Assembly: GCF_002878395.1 (NCBI RefSeq)
Contig: NC_061121.1
Coordinates: forward strand, 18,280,993-18,344,992
Direction of reading: 5' to 3'
Origin: Capsicum annuum
Taxonomy: Eukaryota; Streptophyta; Magnoliopsida; Solanales; Solanaceae
DNA length: 64,000 bases
The notes beneath the pieces were generated by a model. It was not told the origin of the DNA and ran no database searches. It saw only the letters and a program-made list of their open reading frames with translations. Positions 1-12,845 of this stretch are shown here, piece by piece. The position numbers and the translations under genes were made by a program. Position 1 is the first letter of the stretch. Every line of letters starts with the position of its first letter.

Positions 1-405
1 ACTTGTTATGCTGAACTTTGTGCCTAGTGCCAATGGTGATGGAATGATAGCACCAGTTACACCATCTCTGTCCATTCCTTCATCATATTTATCATCCTTA
101 TAGTTCATAGGATTTTGACCATATCTACCTCAGATTGGATGATTTTTGTTGACATTTTGCTGCACTAGTAAACCAACTTGCTCCGCTCTCATTCGGTTTT
201 GAGGATTCAGCAATTCCTCATCACCCAAGTCCCCATCATCAGGGTTTTGGTGATGTTCATGTTGACCCAAATTTTGCACATTCACCTGAGCCCTCACTAA
301 AGCAGCTAGTCTTTCTGCTTCCTGTTGTTCAGCCATTCTTCCAATTAGTTGAGGTTCCAGGTTGATTAGTAATAGTGGTTCTTTGGAACTTCTTGTGTTT
401 GGCAT
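1..405 (-). pseudogene. Athila-like gag, N-terminal part (element L)
   Basis: Minus-strand reading frame with a plausible start at 405 (MPNTRSSKEP...), followed by a charged, helix-prone stretch (MAEQQEAERLAALVRAQ) and a Gln/Asn/His-rich linker. A TGA near 128 breaks the frame, which then continues to the window edge, so the fragment is partial and already inactive. Known: Athila-type Ty3/gypsy gag proteins start with a short basic TRS-type motif followed by such a charged region. Seen: it lies about 110 bp inside a tRNA-Asp-type primer-binding site and an LTR, the expected order for a 5' end. The upstream hydrophobic stretch (residues encoded 489-406) is probably untranslated leader. The lineage call is inference from the primer site and the N-terminus. 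Confidence 0.6.
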
Positions 406-512
406 AAACAACACAGTACCTACAAATAAACAAAAACAACAAATAAACGTTAATGAAGGAAAGTTAACTATCAACAAATTTTTGTGCACAAATTTTTAGT
501 CTACAATCAAAT

Positions 513-530
513 TCCCTGGAAACGGCGTCA
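513..530 (-). other. Primer-binding site, tRNA-Asp type (element L)
   Basis: On the minus strand this reads TGACGCCGTTTCCAGGGA, matching 15 of 18 positions of the complement of the plant tRNA-Asp 3' end (TGGCGCCGTTGCCGGGGA). A 4-nt spacer separates it from the LTR end at 535. This primer is typical of Athila-type gypsy elements. Confidence 0.7.
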
Positions 531-534
531 TTCT

Positions 535-2036
535 TGATAAATCACAAATTACACTCTTAAATGGGTGTAAGCGATTAATTTCAATATAAAACTCAACTTG
601 GTTGGGGTCGAATCCCATAGGGAATAGGGTGTGAACATCAATTTGTTTACGAAATACTTTACTGGTAGTCTATCATTTTCGAACGATGGGGGTTTAAATT
701 TCACAATGAAGTAATCTTCACTTTCTGAATTGAAGTGTTGTTTTCAATATAAATGGAAAACCAGAGTTGTGTTCAACAAGGGTTTCGGGCATTGGCAGAT
801 ACTAGTTAATGCTATAGATCCTTGGAATGAGTAGAATAACAAATTATCCCTGACGATTATGCTATCTGACTTATCTCTGGACTTCATCATACAATTTATC
901 ATCTAATTCTCTCAAAATTAGATAACTTATCTTTTTCCAATAGGATGTTCTCTCAGGTTGATTAATCTAGTTATGGCATTAATCATTTAAAAAAAGGTTG
1001 GTAGCTTCCGAGTCCCTGTTGATAATTTAAGTCCTCTAGTCTATTTCTCCGTTAGAAGCAAATAAAACCTAAGGCATAACCTAATGTTTGCAACCACTAG
1101 ATTTCAGTTAAGACAATAGAATTTCAAGATGTTCTACTTCTCTTTGAATCCGTTAAACACCTAGTATCATATCAAACCCTAATCCATGGATCCCATAACC
1201 CCGGCTAATGGAATTATCCTCTTATGATTTGATGAACAAAATCAGATGTTGAATTCATAATGATAAGGTTAACTAATGATTAGATGGTAAACAACAAGTG
1301 GTCTCTTCAATTAAAATCACAAAAACTAGAAATCCACAAATAGTTGATAAGAAAAACTAAGAATAATTGTCAAAAGAGAACAATGTGTGTGTCTCTCTCA
1401 AAATTTAATTGTTTAGATAGATAGATGATGAGTGCTATTAAAAACCCTAAAAGATGCTATTTATATTAAAGCCTAATTAAGTAAATAAAATAACCAAACT
1501 AGTGAAATTTCTCAGAATAGGTGACGTCGTTGCTCATGCCATATCAGGGGGGTGATAACCTACCACGGACGGAGTCAGAATAGCTCCAGTTGCCATCAAA
1601 CCCTGTATTAGGCTGACACTATGGATGACGCCGCGTTAGGGTTTTGACAGCATATCACAAACGTCATCAAGTTTTCTCCTTTGCTCTCAATTCTCTGGTT
1701 TCTGTTAACGCTAATTCTGAAGGTCTATCACGATCCTGACGCCTTATCACCAACATCATTAGAATTTCTTCTTAGACCCAAATTTCTAGTTAAGGCTGAT
1801 GCCAATACTGATGGGCTATCACAAGGTAGATGCCTTATCTGGAGGTCGTCAGCCATATTTTCTTCTATTTTGTTCAGATTTTCAACTCTTTTGCTCCATT
1901 GTTGTTTATTTGTATGCCTTCAGTCTTTTACTGCAATATCATGAGCAAACACATCAAAATAACAAAAGTTGCTTCAAAATTCACAATTATTTTGCGCTAA
2001 AACGCATTAAATGTGTTAGCTTTTGCTCACACATCA
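535..2036 (-). repeat. 5' LTR of Athila-like element L
   Basis: Begins TGATAA next to the primer-binding site and ends near CACATCA, about 1.5 kb. The inner boundary is firm because of the primer site. The outer boundary is a guess from the TG...CA rule, since no second LTR is in the window. A TATA-like stretch lies near 1458-1468 (minus strand). Open frames inside it, such as 1681-1944, have no family resemblance. Confidence 0.55.
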
Positions 2037-2454
2037 AAAACATAATTTGAGAACTTGAAATAATATTTACTAAACATGATATGGATATTTGGATATTCAA
2101 ATAAATAACGTCATGATTCACTTGGGATAAAAACTCTTAGCATAACTTGAATGTAAAACTATGAGCAAAAACATGGATGAATTTCATGATTTACATAAAA
2201 GTTGATTAGTATTAGAGTGAAATTCATATTTGAGACAAAAATGAGATTTTTAGGATTAAATGGGTTGAATGATCCTATTGATGAATACCTATATACCTAA
2301 AGTAGATAATTTATGATGATTCTTTAAATTGATTTTATTGTTTAGAAACCCTAATAGCTTGAGGAAGAAGATAAACCATCCATTTGACTCTCTTTAGTGA
2401 AATTAAGGATTATGTCATGATTTTGTGCTTTAGATTCCTTTATACCACGCTTTG
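2037..2454. other. Unassigned spacer, possibly 5' leader of element B
   Basis: AT-rich sequence with no coding signal between the L LTR and the start of LTR B. If B is a 5' LTR, this would be the untranslated leader of B, into which L inserted. At 2435-2446 a weak match (8 of 12) to the tRNA-iMet primer complement ends in ATACCA, in the right place 8 nt from the LTR. Confidence 0.3.
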
Positions 2455-4186
2455 TGTAATGCCCTGAGGGTACACAATGGACAACACACGGTGCTGGAAA
2501 CCATAAGTGACCCCAAGCTAACCTATTAACTGACATACTGTTAAGCAACTAAACTGTAATAAATTAAATTATGAGTTTAGTTATGCAGAAACATAATCAT
2601 ACTAAAAATCTGAAATAGTTATAACTAATAATGTTTTATAATCTGATAAATCAAAAAGAAGAAACTAAAATTTCATGACTGACTCTGAGTAACAACTATG
2701 AAGCCTCTACTATACTGATAATAAATAGCTAGGACATGGCTTAAAATACCACTGTTTGGAGTTCCTGAAATAAGAGAACTCATCACCTGTTGGCTGTAAA
2801 TTGTAACTGACTGATCATGATATGCGGGCTAAAAATGAAACTTACATTTATGAAATAACGTTGCCATACAAACGTGTATATGGATCAGTACTTGTAGAAA
2901 GTGCTGAGTATGCAGGGATGAATGCAATAAGTAAAATAGATTTCATACATAATCTGAAAAACATACATGTTAATCGTATGTAGATTCACCAATAGGCTGG
3001 AATAAACTGAAATTTGAAATATCTTAGTACATGAGTAATAAACATGATTTGATAAGCTGGGGAATCGGTAAATTTAGATTCTGTAAAACTTTAATTTTAT
3101 GATATCGGTAGAACTGAAGCTAGGATATGGTAAAATGCGAATATTGTATGATTACTTAGCCAGAAGCTACATAATGGAAATGGACATAACATTTGGTATT
3201 TGAATATAAAATTTTACTAACCACGAATACCTAAACTTAAAAAACTAAAAATAATATATACTAAATTTATCAAATTAACTGAATGACTGATAGCTGAATA
3301 CTGGTCTTCCAAGAATTGACTATACTTAGTCTGAATAACTGGACTAAAACATTGGAGTACTATGCATATGAGGTAATGAACATCTAACCAACATGAGATA
3401 ACTGAGAAATGAATGTGTGAAAATTGTAATATTTCAGAATGCATGACTAAGTGTACATCTATCATATTATGGAGATTAAATCTACAATCTAGAAGACTGA
3501 AAGCTATAAGATTAAGTATTTGAAAGTTTTTACACTTAGATAAAAAAAAACCTTAAAACTGCACTATGAAAATGAATACTGAAATGAGACTATGGGAGGT
3601 ATGTTCTGACTGATATTTCCCAATTTGAACAAATTATTGTCAAACTGATAACCCTAGATAGAAGGGGTCAGTATCGTGCCATGGATACTAACACTGGCTA
3701 TATGTATCCACAAAACTGGTGTCCCAAGCAACTATATAGTAACCCTATAGTGGTAGGAAACTTATGTAAGACATGCCGGCCCTAAGTTGGCAGGAAGACA
3801 TTCCAAACATATGCTGGCTACATACTTTAATAACTCAAAGATTTGAACAAAGGATCAAACCTTATGCTGACAGGAATTCTTGCATCACTATGTTTGCTCG
3901 GTGCTGAAGTAATCCTAACTAAAATGACTTGAAATACTAAATTGATGTAAGTTTACTGGTTATAACGACTGACTGAACTAATATTGTTTATGGTATAAAT
4001 AAAATCATTCTGTAGATATTGAAAACCTAGGTAAACTAAATTTTGGGTATTCATAACCCCTGAGAATCGATAACATTGAGAGCAAAAGCATATAAAAGTT
4101 TCAATAGCATAATAAGCAGTCATCGCTCAAAATTTATCTCTTAGGCATTTCATCAAATACATTAGGACCATAAACTTATGCATGGG

Positions 4187-6352
4187 TGTAACGCCCTGAG
4201 ATATTATCCTGGAGAGTCACACGGTGCTCAAGGATAAAAGTAGCCCTAAGCTAACCCTTTGAGCCTGCTACTATGTCTATATTCTTACTTTAAGATAATT
4301 AGAGAAAAATAATGGAATCTGTCGTATCATGTCTAACTATAATACTAATAAGTACTATATAAGTAAAAAAATACTACAAATCTGAAACATATCTGATAGT
4401 CTAGTTTGACAAAGCCTCTACTACTGAAACTAAAGAGTCATTGGGACAGATCCCCAACAGACTCATACTGAAATGGAATGAAATAAACAACTACTAATAA
4501 TACTGAATGTCTGGAAAATAGGTCATCGAAACCATGAGGAATCACCACTATAGTAATGTAGAAAAAGGTACTCAGGATCACTGACACTGCTGGGATTGAG
4601 AACCTAAACCTATATTATGAGACAATATAGCACACAATATGCAAAACAATAATATCGTAAGTTGTAAAATCATGCAATACTAAATGCAAATGACTCAGAT
4701 AGCATGAGTAATTTGAAATCTGAAGATACAAAGTAACGAATAGTAAAATATATAATCTGAATTCCATGAACGATTATACTTAGTTCAAAAATCTTTATTT
4801 AGTTCTTATTCTCAAATCATGTAGTCTGGATGGAATCTGAAACTTTTTTCTGTATAGTAAATATATTATCACAAAGAACTATTTCAAAAGTGGGGCACTT
4901 CTATTTGGGAGGTTCTTCTAACCAACATGTAGACCATGTGAGCATCCATGATGTCCCATGACTAACCCCTATAAGGTTAGGGATGTTCTAACCATGACAT
5001 CGGAATAGAACAATCTATCTCAGTAATCACTATCTTAATTATCCGAATATAGGGGAAATTTATGCCTCAACCTACGGTGGCACGCATTTCTGGGGAATGA
5101 AACCATAGTAACATAGCCTACTCAATGCTAAATACTTTTCCCAATCTAATGCTCAAAATATCAAGAAATTCCATATTTAAATTAATCTCATGCTTTATAA
5201 TGAAACCAACAAAAGAATATGTAATTTCAAGCTAAAGTGGATTTCTATTCTATATTGTCAATAAGGTAAAATCTTTTCTTAAAATCACTCTCAATGATCT
5301 TAGTGACCCATGTATTGATATCATGTTAAAACATCTAAAAATGCATGCTTGATAACATAATCATTCATAAATCATATTAAAATCTAGAAATTTCAGCAAT
5401 GCTCATGGAAATATAAGCAAACTTATGAAATTCAACTTCCAAGCCTGTGAAAATATTGTAATCTTATGAGCAGCAACCTAGGGTATATATTCATCTTCAA
5501 TTTCATAGGAAAACATATAGAAATCAAATAAATTTCATAATTAAAAATGTATTTTTTAACATAAGAATGAAATGAGTGTTCTTGGTCAAACCCCATATAC
5601 CTTAGATTATGAATTTACAAAGACAAGCTTGCTTGAGACTCTTTTTTGTACTCTTGAGTAAGAGTTCTTTAAGATTTAAATTGGGGAAGCTTGAATCTTA
5701 ACTCAATTTGTAAAAACAATGGTGGGATCTTTAAGTTCTTGGAGAAGGGATTAGGTTTTGTTCTTTGAGGGAGAACACCCTAGCTCTTGATGTTTTTGAT
5801 GAATCTGAAGTTATATTATTCATTTTGGATATATCTAGGTGTTAAAAAGGGTGGAAAAGACCAAAAATCCCTTTTAAAAATGGCTTTAAAAATACCAAAT
5901 AGGATATGCAACGGCTCGTGCGACAGTCCGTCGGCCTGATCGTCTCACTAAGTCAAGAATAGGTACTTACTGCCTTAGCACCGATGACTAGGGAAACAGT
6001 CCGTCGCTAGCTCGATGGTCTATCCGCCATGTTATTTTCCCTAGCCAGAAGGTGGACTCACTGCCTTTTCTGTGACTGTTTGGGCGACAGTCCATTGCTA
6101 GATCGATGGTTTGTTGGCCCTTTCCGTCTTAGCTGGGTGGTTCAGATTACTTTCTGTTAATGACATTAACTTTCTCTTTCGATCTCGAATTTTTGAGAAA
6201 TGGGTATCCTTGGAAATCTAATTCAATTTCCCATATGATAAAAAGTAAAAACTAGGGAAATTCTATATGATTTAAACATTACTCACTATAGAAGTCACCC
6301 TTTAATCTTCTAGAGACCAAATTAGGCTTGAAGAAAAATTTAGAGTATAATA
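4187..6352 (-). repeat. 3' LTR of element A
   Basis: Begins TGTAACGCCC and ends in GAGTATAATA, the degraded counterpart of GGGTATTACA in its partner LTR. It aligns along its length with 12846-15118. The next bases on the right (ATATCTCACACTTGGGG) are the degraded polypurine tract read from the other strand. Confidence 0.9.
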
Positions 6353-6549
6353 ATATCTCACACTTGGGGACATTCGTCCTCAAATGTCCCTAGTAAGGCT
6401 AAGAATACAGAGGATACTGAGAATGCACAGCTAAAACAAATGGCTAAACTGACTTTATATCTCTAAAAACTTTTGAATACTATGGAAAATGTAATAAGTC
6501 ATACAAGAATAACCATATAGCTGAATCTTTAAATGGAAATGAACTTAAT

Positions 6550-7941
6550 TAATGAATAATAGTACCTTCAGCTTGATCTGAACTTCTGGAGAAGAGGTGC
6601 GGGTAATTTGTTTGCATATCTGCTTCTGCTTCCCAAGTAGCACCCTCAATCGACTTATTTCACCGCAAAACTTTGACCAAGGGAAACTCTTTTTTCCTAA
6701 GTCTTCGAACCTAGTAATCTAGGATCTCAACTGGAATCTCTTTATAGGAAAGACTATTCTGAATATCTAATTTCTCTGAAGGATCTACTAGAACGGAATC
6801 TCCAATGTGCTTCTTAAGCATGGAGATATGAAAGATGGTATGAACAGTTGACAAGTCTGTGCGCAACTCTATTTATAGGCTACTTTATAAACATGACTCA
6901 GAACATTATAAGGGCCAATATAATGGGGACTAACCTTTCTTTTTTACCAAACCTTTTAACCTTTTTCATGGGTAAAATTTTCAGGTAAACCAAATGACTA
7001 ACTTCAAACTCAAGATTTCTTCTTCTTACATCTTTATATGATTTCTGATTACTCTGAGTTGTCTTCAATCTCTCTTTAATGAGGTTAACTTTCTGCATAG
7101 CCTCAAACACTATATCATGTTCATTTAAAGCAGCCTTACCCACTTCAAACTAACCTATGGGTGATCTATATCTCCTCTAATATAAAGCCTCAAACAGGGC
7201 CATTTAAATGCTAGAATGATAACTATTGTTATACACAAATTCAATCAATGGTAAATGCTCATCCCAACTTCTTTTTAAATCAAAAGCACAAGCCCTCAAA
7301 ATTTCTTCAAAAGTTTGGATGGTCCCCTCAGCCCAACCATTAGTTTTGTGGATTAAAAGCGAAACTCAAATAAACTTGGGTACCAAGATCCTTCTAAAAA
7401 GCTCTCCAAAACTGAGAAGTCAATTGAGTAACCCTATCCAAGATTATAAACAAAGGAACTCCATGCAACTTGACTAACTCTCGGATATACAACCTAGCAT
7501 AATCAAAAAATGTATAAGATATATGCATCGATAAGAAGTGTGCTGACTTAGTCAACCTGTGTACAACAATCGAAAAAGAATCATGATGACGACACAGAAA
7601 AGGAAAACTAGTCACAAAATCCATATTCACCTCATCCCACTTCTAAGTAGGGATACCAAACTCTTGCAACTTACAACTAGGTCTTTGGTACTCTACCTTA
7701 ACCTATTGGCAAGTTGCATATTTCGCCATACACACTGGTTTATCCTTCTTCATACCTTCAACCAATATATTTCCCACAAGTCGCATTATATCTTGGTAGC
7801 ATTGGGATGAATAAAATACTATGCACCCTGCACTTCAGCCATAATCCTCTTCCTCATATCATCAACACTAGGGACACACAATCTACCCTACAATCTCAAC
7901 ACACCATCTCCCCCTTGGGAAAAAACCTCTACCTGTTGGTC
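6550..7941 (-). pseudogene. Integrase and chromodomain of element A, broken
   Basis: Read right to left: a zinc-binding N-terminal region near 7810-7930 (YFIHPNATK...DLWEIYWL), the catalytic core in 7394-7630, the post-core segment (6898-7143, NLIKERLKTTQSNQKSY), and a C-terminal chromodomain near 6570-6760 (VRRLRKKEFPLVKVL, SIEGATWEAEADM). In the core the first catalytic Asp is His (IVVHRLTKSAHF, near 7559). The second Asp (ILDRVTQ, near 7438) and the Glu (AEGTIQTFE) remain. Several stops and frameshifts are present. The reading frame continues to about 7941, where antisense fragment G begins. Confidence 0.85.
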
Positions 7942-8188
7942 TTTTATTCATGTATCAGTTCAATTATAAGGTCATGCATTAGATATTCATTCTCATCTGG
8001 AGAAGCTCAGTTTATCAGATTGCTCAGTTATACATTAATGTCTCAGTTATCCATGCATTAGATATGTATGAGTTTAGTATCTTTAGCAAGTCAGTCATGA
8101 GATCGTGTTTTTGTTCTTCATGTTCAATTCAGGTTCTGTTATCTTGTATCCCCTCTCAGTTGATTCTCATTCAAGGATGAATGTTCCT

Positions 8189-8201
8189 AAAGGGGAGATG
8201 T
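8189..8201 (+). other. Polypurine tract of G
   Basis: AAAGGGGAGATG immediately precedes the LTR start TGTAAGACCC, the position and composition of a plus-strand primer. It fixes the orientation of G as plus. Confidence 0.75.
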
Positions 8202-10706
8202 TGTAAGACCCTGCAAAATCGTTGCATTCGAGTTCAGCTCATTTTGCTTTAAAAGCCTCAAAACTTAGAAAATTTTCATAATTGTTCAACATTTAGTCTC
8301 ATTTTAGACCTCCAAACTTCGGGTATTAATTTGGCGACCTTCCATACCTTTGTTTTTTTATTTTTAATTTGTGTTGCGATAGAGCAAGGTTGTAACATAT
8401 CTGGGGTAAGTTTTGGAATTTTCGGAATCTATTTAGGGCTCGTTTGGATTTCAAAACAGTGGACCCAGGCAATCTATAGGCGCCGCCTGGCCTATAGCAG
8501 TGCTATAAGGCAGGTGCCGCCTGGTATATATTAGTGGATAAACGCAGACGGCGTCTACTAAGTACGGTGCTTTCCCAGTTTTTCTGCACTCAACCTCCAC
8601 ATTTGAAAGGGTATTTTGGACATTTTCCCTACCCTATATATAGGCTTAAACATGGGATTTGAGTCAAATATCAGTAAAATATACTAGTTTTCTTGATTTC
8701 CTCTATAGAACAACAAAGAACAAGTCTAGGGCTCAATTGGGGGTTTCTGATTCCAAGCCTATTTCAATACAATCTTCATGGATAATTACTTTAAGGTATG
8801 CATAGTGTTCATCTATGGATTCAATTCGTTCATAGATCTCAAGAATCATGCTTTTAAATGTTATTTTGTAAACTTTTTGTGGTGATATGGATATGTACTT
8901 GTTGATGATTGTTGTTTAATTTTCAAGATGATATCTAAGGATGTTTTCATGGAATATATGTGGTTGTTGGTTGAAAATTATGAACTTTGGAAGGTTTGAT
9001 ATAATGCAAGTATGAAATCCACCTATGCCTTAGAGAATGCATGTAAGCTGTTTGATAAAATGCCTAGGATGCTAGAAATTCATATTTACAAGAATCCATG
9101 ATATCTAAATGACAAACCCATGTTAGCTATACACTCACTATGAATTTCCATGCTATTTATGTATTCTTATGGTGGTGGAATGAAACATGTATGATGATGG
9201 AGATATGAATTATGTATGTGAATTATATCCATGTTTTTCATATAATGTTTGTGATGTTGAATAAACCCTTAAAGTATGCTATCTCCTACTTATGATATTG
9301 TGAATTATGAATCAAGTCCTGGGGGTATTCTTACCCAAAAAATATAGCTGTGTCCCTAGAGCCATGTAATGTTGTCACGATAATCTTAGGTAAGCTAAAA
9401 TCTATAGAACTTAGTCAGTCATGTGACTCAGGAAAATACTCAAAATCTCATGAACTCAGTTAACTCTCAGATAATAGTGCTACTCTGTCAATCAACGCAT
9501 GTCAGTAATTTAGTCCATTTACAGTCAGTCGAATCATGTTTAGTCTCTTCGGATGAGAGTAGAAGTTAGCACCAAGTTAACCCAAGGATGGGAACTCACC
9601 TGCCAGTTCAGGGTGTTATTCTTAGCATTCATCCTTGTGTTCTAGAACTATGTAGCCAGCGTAGGTTGATACATCCTAACCTGTCTGATTAGGTTTGATG
9701 CGATTGCTTAACATGTCAGTTTAGGGTCCGACCGTTCTCACCTTGAGTACCTTCCAGATAAGGGTCAATCACAACTGTCCTTACCAGTGGTGCGGTATTG
9801 AGACCTCTCCAGTCGGGGCAGAGTTTGGACCCCAGCTTAGCCATAATGGCATACATCGGGCATGTTGGTTAAATAATTACCTCCCACAGTTTCAGTATCA
9901 GTCTAAGTAAAAGAACTCAAACAGTTCTTCAGATATCAGTATTCCAGGACTATTAGATAAAGTCAAATTCAGTTATAGCACAGGACTGAGAGAGTTCCAC
10001 CAGATTTAGGGTTGTTAGACACAGTCATCCACATTATCAAAACTATAGTTCTAGCTATGTATTAGCGTACAGATTTATATATCACGCACTCACGATTTTA
10101 GTTACTATGTATGTATGTTTGTTCTCTTACGTTTATATCAGTTAGCCAGTTAGCATTATCCATGCATGTAAACCCTTTGCATTAGCCAACCTCACTCATA
10201 TACTCAGTACCCCAACTGTACTGACGCATTTACTCTATGTTGCTTTTTTTTTTATGTTACACCATAGGTTCAGAGACATAAGTTTCAGACCAGTAGTAGC
10301 AGCCGCATTCAGCATACAGAGTTGCAGTGAGTCCTCTTCATCCGAGGACAACATTATTTGATTTATCCATTTATTATTTCAGTTAGCTTTCAATTCACGG
10401 AGTTAGTTGGAGACATGTTCCTTCAACTCTTTATTCAGACAGTACTTAGATGCTTTTAAATTTACTTTCAGATTTAGCTATTAGATTCAGTATTCAAATT
10501 CATATTCAATTGTTTTGGGTATTTTTCACCCATATGGATGGTATATTATTTTATTTGAACCTTATGGAAAATTGTGCATATTTTTCTGCATTATTATGTC
10601 ATGATTTGCAGTATACAGGTACAGATATCAGTCATGGGTTAGCTTGTGGTCCCTTGGGGTCATAAGCACCGTGTAGCATTTCGGTTCAGAAAATTAGGGC
10701 ATTAAA
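8202..10706 (+). repeat. LTR of element G (plus strand)
   Basis: Begins TGTAAGACCCTGC and ends in AGGGCATTAAA, a decayed ...GGGCATTACA. About 2.5 kb. Near its right end it has the plus-strand form of the shared LTR block (GGGTTAGCTTGTGG...AGCACCGTGTAGCAT, 10637-10679). A TATA-like CTATATATAGG lies near 8632. It resembles the LTRs of F in orientation and termini. Open frames inside (such as 10450-10665) are not coding. Confidence 0.8.
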
Positions 10707-10707
10707 A

Positions 10708-11430
10708 GGACCATCTTTCTTCAACAAAAATAGAATAGCCACACATCAAGGAGGGATATTAGGCCTTATAAAACCACTATCTATAAGATCTTTGAGTTTC
10801 TCTTTCAACTCCTTAAGGTCTGTATGTCCCATATAGTATGGTGGAATAGAAATAGGCTGTGTATCAGGAAGAAGTTTGATCCTGAACTCTATCTCTCTAT
10901 TAGGAAGTACCCCTGTGAGATTTTCTAGGAAGACATTTGGAAACTCATTAGCTATGATGACTGACTGAATATTGGAAATCTCAGACTGAGTGCCCTTAAC
11001 TTAAACTAAATGATAGATGCAACCTTTTGATATAAACTTTTTGGCTTTAAGATAGGAAATAAAATGACTCTTTAGAGATAGGGAATTTCCTGACCACTTA
11101 AAGATTGGCTCATCAAAAAACTGAAAGCTAACCCCATGGGTACGACAGTCAATAGGCGCATAACACGAATGAAGCCAGTCCATACCAAGAATAATACCAC
11201 AATCAACCATGTCCAACTCTATCCAATTAGCAAGTATGACTCTATGAAAAATAGTAACAGGATATTTTTTATACACTTTCTTAGAAACAACGGAGTCCCC
11301 TACTAAAGTAGAAACTAGGAAAGGCTCAAAAATCTTTTCAAGACTCATTTAAAAATTTATAACAACTAATGGGGTCATATAAGAGAAACTTGAGCCGGGG
11401 TACATCAACACATAAACATCAAAGTAAAGA
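10708..11430 (-). pseudogene. Protease and N-terminal RT of element A
   Basis: The segment 10708-10980 encodes the RT entry region ([40 protein letters not shown]), cut off at the G boundary before the catalytic motif. Upstream, 11001-11348 encodes the retropepsin-like domain with ILGMDWLHSCYAPID. The active-site region just above it reads YPGSSFSYMTP, so the catalytic Asp of DPGS is Tyr. A stop separates this motif from the rest (near 11345). Order protease then RT is standard for Ty3/gypsy. Confidence 0.85.
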
Positions 11431-11479
11431 CACAGAGAATACCAGTAACAACATTGGGTAAATCCTCCTACTCTTGATG

Positions 11480-12636
11480 TGATGGTGGGGCATACAACCT
11501 ATTCTTTCGTTAATTGCCAGCAGTGCTAGATGAAGTACCTTGAGGAGGGCCTGGATGGGCTAATAGAGCTGGTGCATTGTGTCCTATGTCTGGGGATAAG
11601 AATCTCTGTTTCCCTATCTCGCATAAGGCAATCTTTAATATCATAACACTCCTATCCACAACCATAACTAACTTTATGTCCCCACAAACATCTACCTCCA
11701 TGATTCTTACCACACTTGTTGCATGGTGTTGATTATGCCTGTTACTTATACTATTTTGTTATATAGACATACAAGATCTAATCCCCTGATCCTGCCTGTT
11801 CCCTATCATGGGTGCACTAGCTGATGAAGGTGCTCACATGGAAGAACGACGGTGAAATTAAGGATGGTTCCCTCCATGGGATATAGTCTGGCCATACTCA
11901 TGCTACTCGGATCTAGGTCTCTTGTTTCCCCTTACTCTTTCCCTTATCTTGTCTATCTTTATTTATTGTGCATGCATCATCAGTATAGACCATGTCTTTG
12001 TTGAGCATAAAAGTCCTACACTCTTTAAGAATAAAACCAGGCCCCTCAATCATAAACTTACTCATACAAGTTCGGGTATCAGTAATAAAATCAAGAGCAT
12101 ACTTAGCTAGTTGGTTGAATTTAAGAAAATAATCCCTTACCATTATGGCGCCTTGTGTCAAGTTTATAAACTCCTCAATTTATTCTTCCCTCATCTCTAA
12201 TGGAAAGAACTTATCCAAGAATGCATATTGGACAACCTCCCAAGTAATAGGGGCAACATATTCTCCCCTATTCTTCATCCATCCTACAACCCAGTCATAA
12301 GCAATATTCTTCAACCTCTAAGACGCCAGCTCAATACTTTCTTCCTCAAAAATATGCCTGACTTGGGTGATCTTCCTCATACCCTTAAGATACAACTGTG
12401 GTTCCTCACCTACCTTAGAACTCTTGCGTATTCATCCTCATAAAATCCCAAATCCTAGCAACAGCTAAATCACCTCCCTACTGATGCAGAACAATTACCT
12501 AGTTGTTGGACTAAACCTTTGTGGTGACTGCCTGGGCTAATGCTTGAAAGGCCACCCAAAACTCAGCATGACACACAGTCTCATTCAAGGGATCAACAGG
12601 CAGAGGTTTCTCGTTCTTGGTTCTGTGGGGAGGCAT
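11480..12636 (-). pseudogene. Gag of element A, broken
   Basis: Start codon at 12636 (MPPHRTKNEKPLPVDPLNET), typical of this chromovirus gag. The capsid part lies at 11913-12161 (MVRDYFLKFNQLAKYALDFI, CMSKFMIEGPG). A decayed zinc-knuckle region lies near 11590-11720 (KCGKNHGGRCL followed by YGCG...). Frameshifts and stops split it into at least three pieces. Gag would form the particle that packages element RNA. It lies 190 bp inside the primer site. Confidence 0.85.
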
Positions 12637-12828
12637 TTTCTATAATAAAGAAGCATGAATTATTAGCTGAGATAGATAACTATAAGCACGATAGATACTG
12701 AAAGAAAGAGATTACTTTTCCTAAAATGTCTTGTAGCCTCTTGCTCATATATGTGGTGTGCTAAACACCGATGATCAAGACTCTACATAACACAGCTTGT
12801 CTGACTCCCTAGAACTCCTTAAACTATA

Positions 12829-12845
12829 GGCTCTGATATGAAGTT
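12829..12845 (-). other. Primer-binding site, tRNA-iMet type (element A)
   Basis: On the minus strand, TTCATATCAGAGCC follows the LTR end. The standard tRNA-iMet site is TGGTATCAGAGCC; the TGG is decayed, the remainder matches. Confidence 0.8.

Larger units (their letters stand above)
7942..10706 (+). mobile_element. Element G: plus-strand gypsy 3' fragment inside A
   Basis: Seen: element A coding similarity stops near 7941 (integrase N-terminal region) and resumes near 10708 (RT start). Between them is plus-strand sequence: about 260 bp of 3' non-coding internal DNA, a polypurine tract (AAAGGGGAGATG, 8189-8200) and a full LTR (8202-10706). No 5' LTR or gag-pol of G is present. The RT core and RNase H of A, about 1.1 kb or more by comparison with element D, are missing. 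The simplest reading is that G inserted into A and a later deletion removed the left part of G together with the RT/RNase H region of A. The left boundary is approximate. Confidence 0.7.

Noticed and set aside
1681..2050. Two overlapping hydrophobic open frames
   Set aside because: They lie in the LTR of Athila-like element L on the strand opposite to its genes, with no family motif and low-complexity composition.
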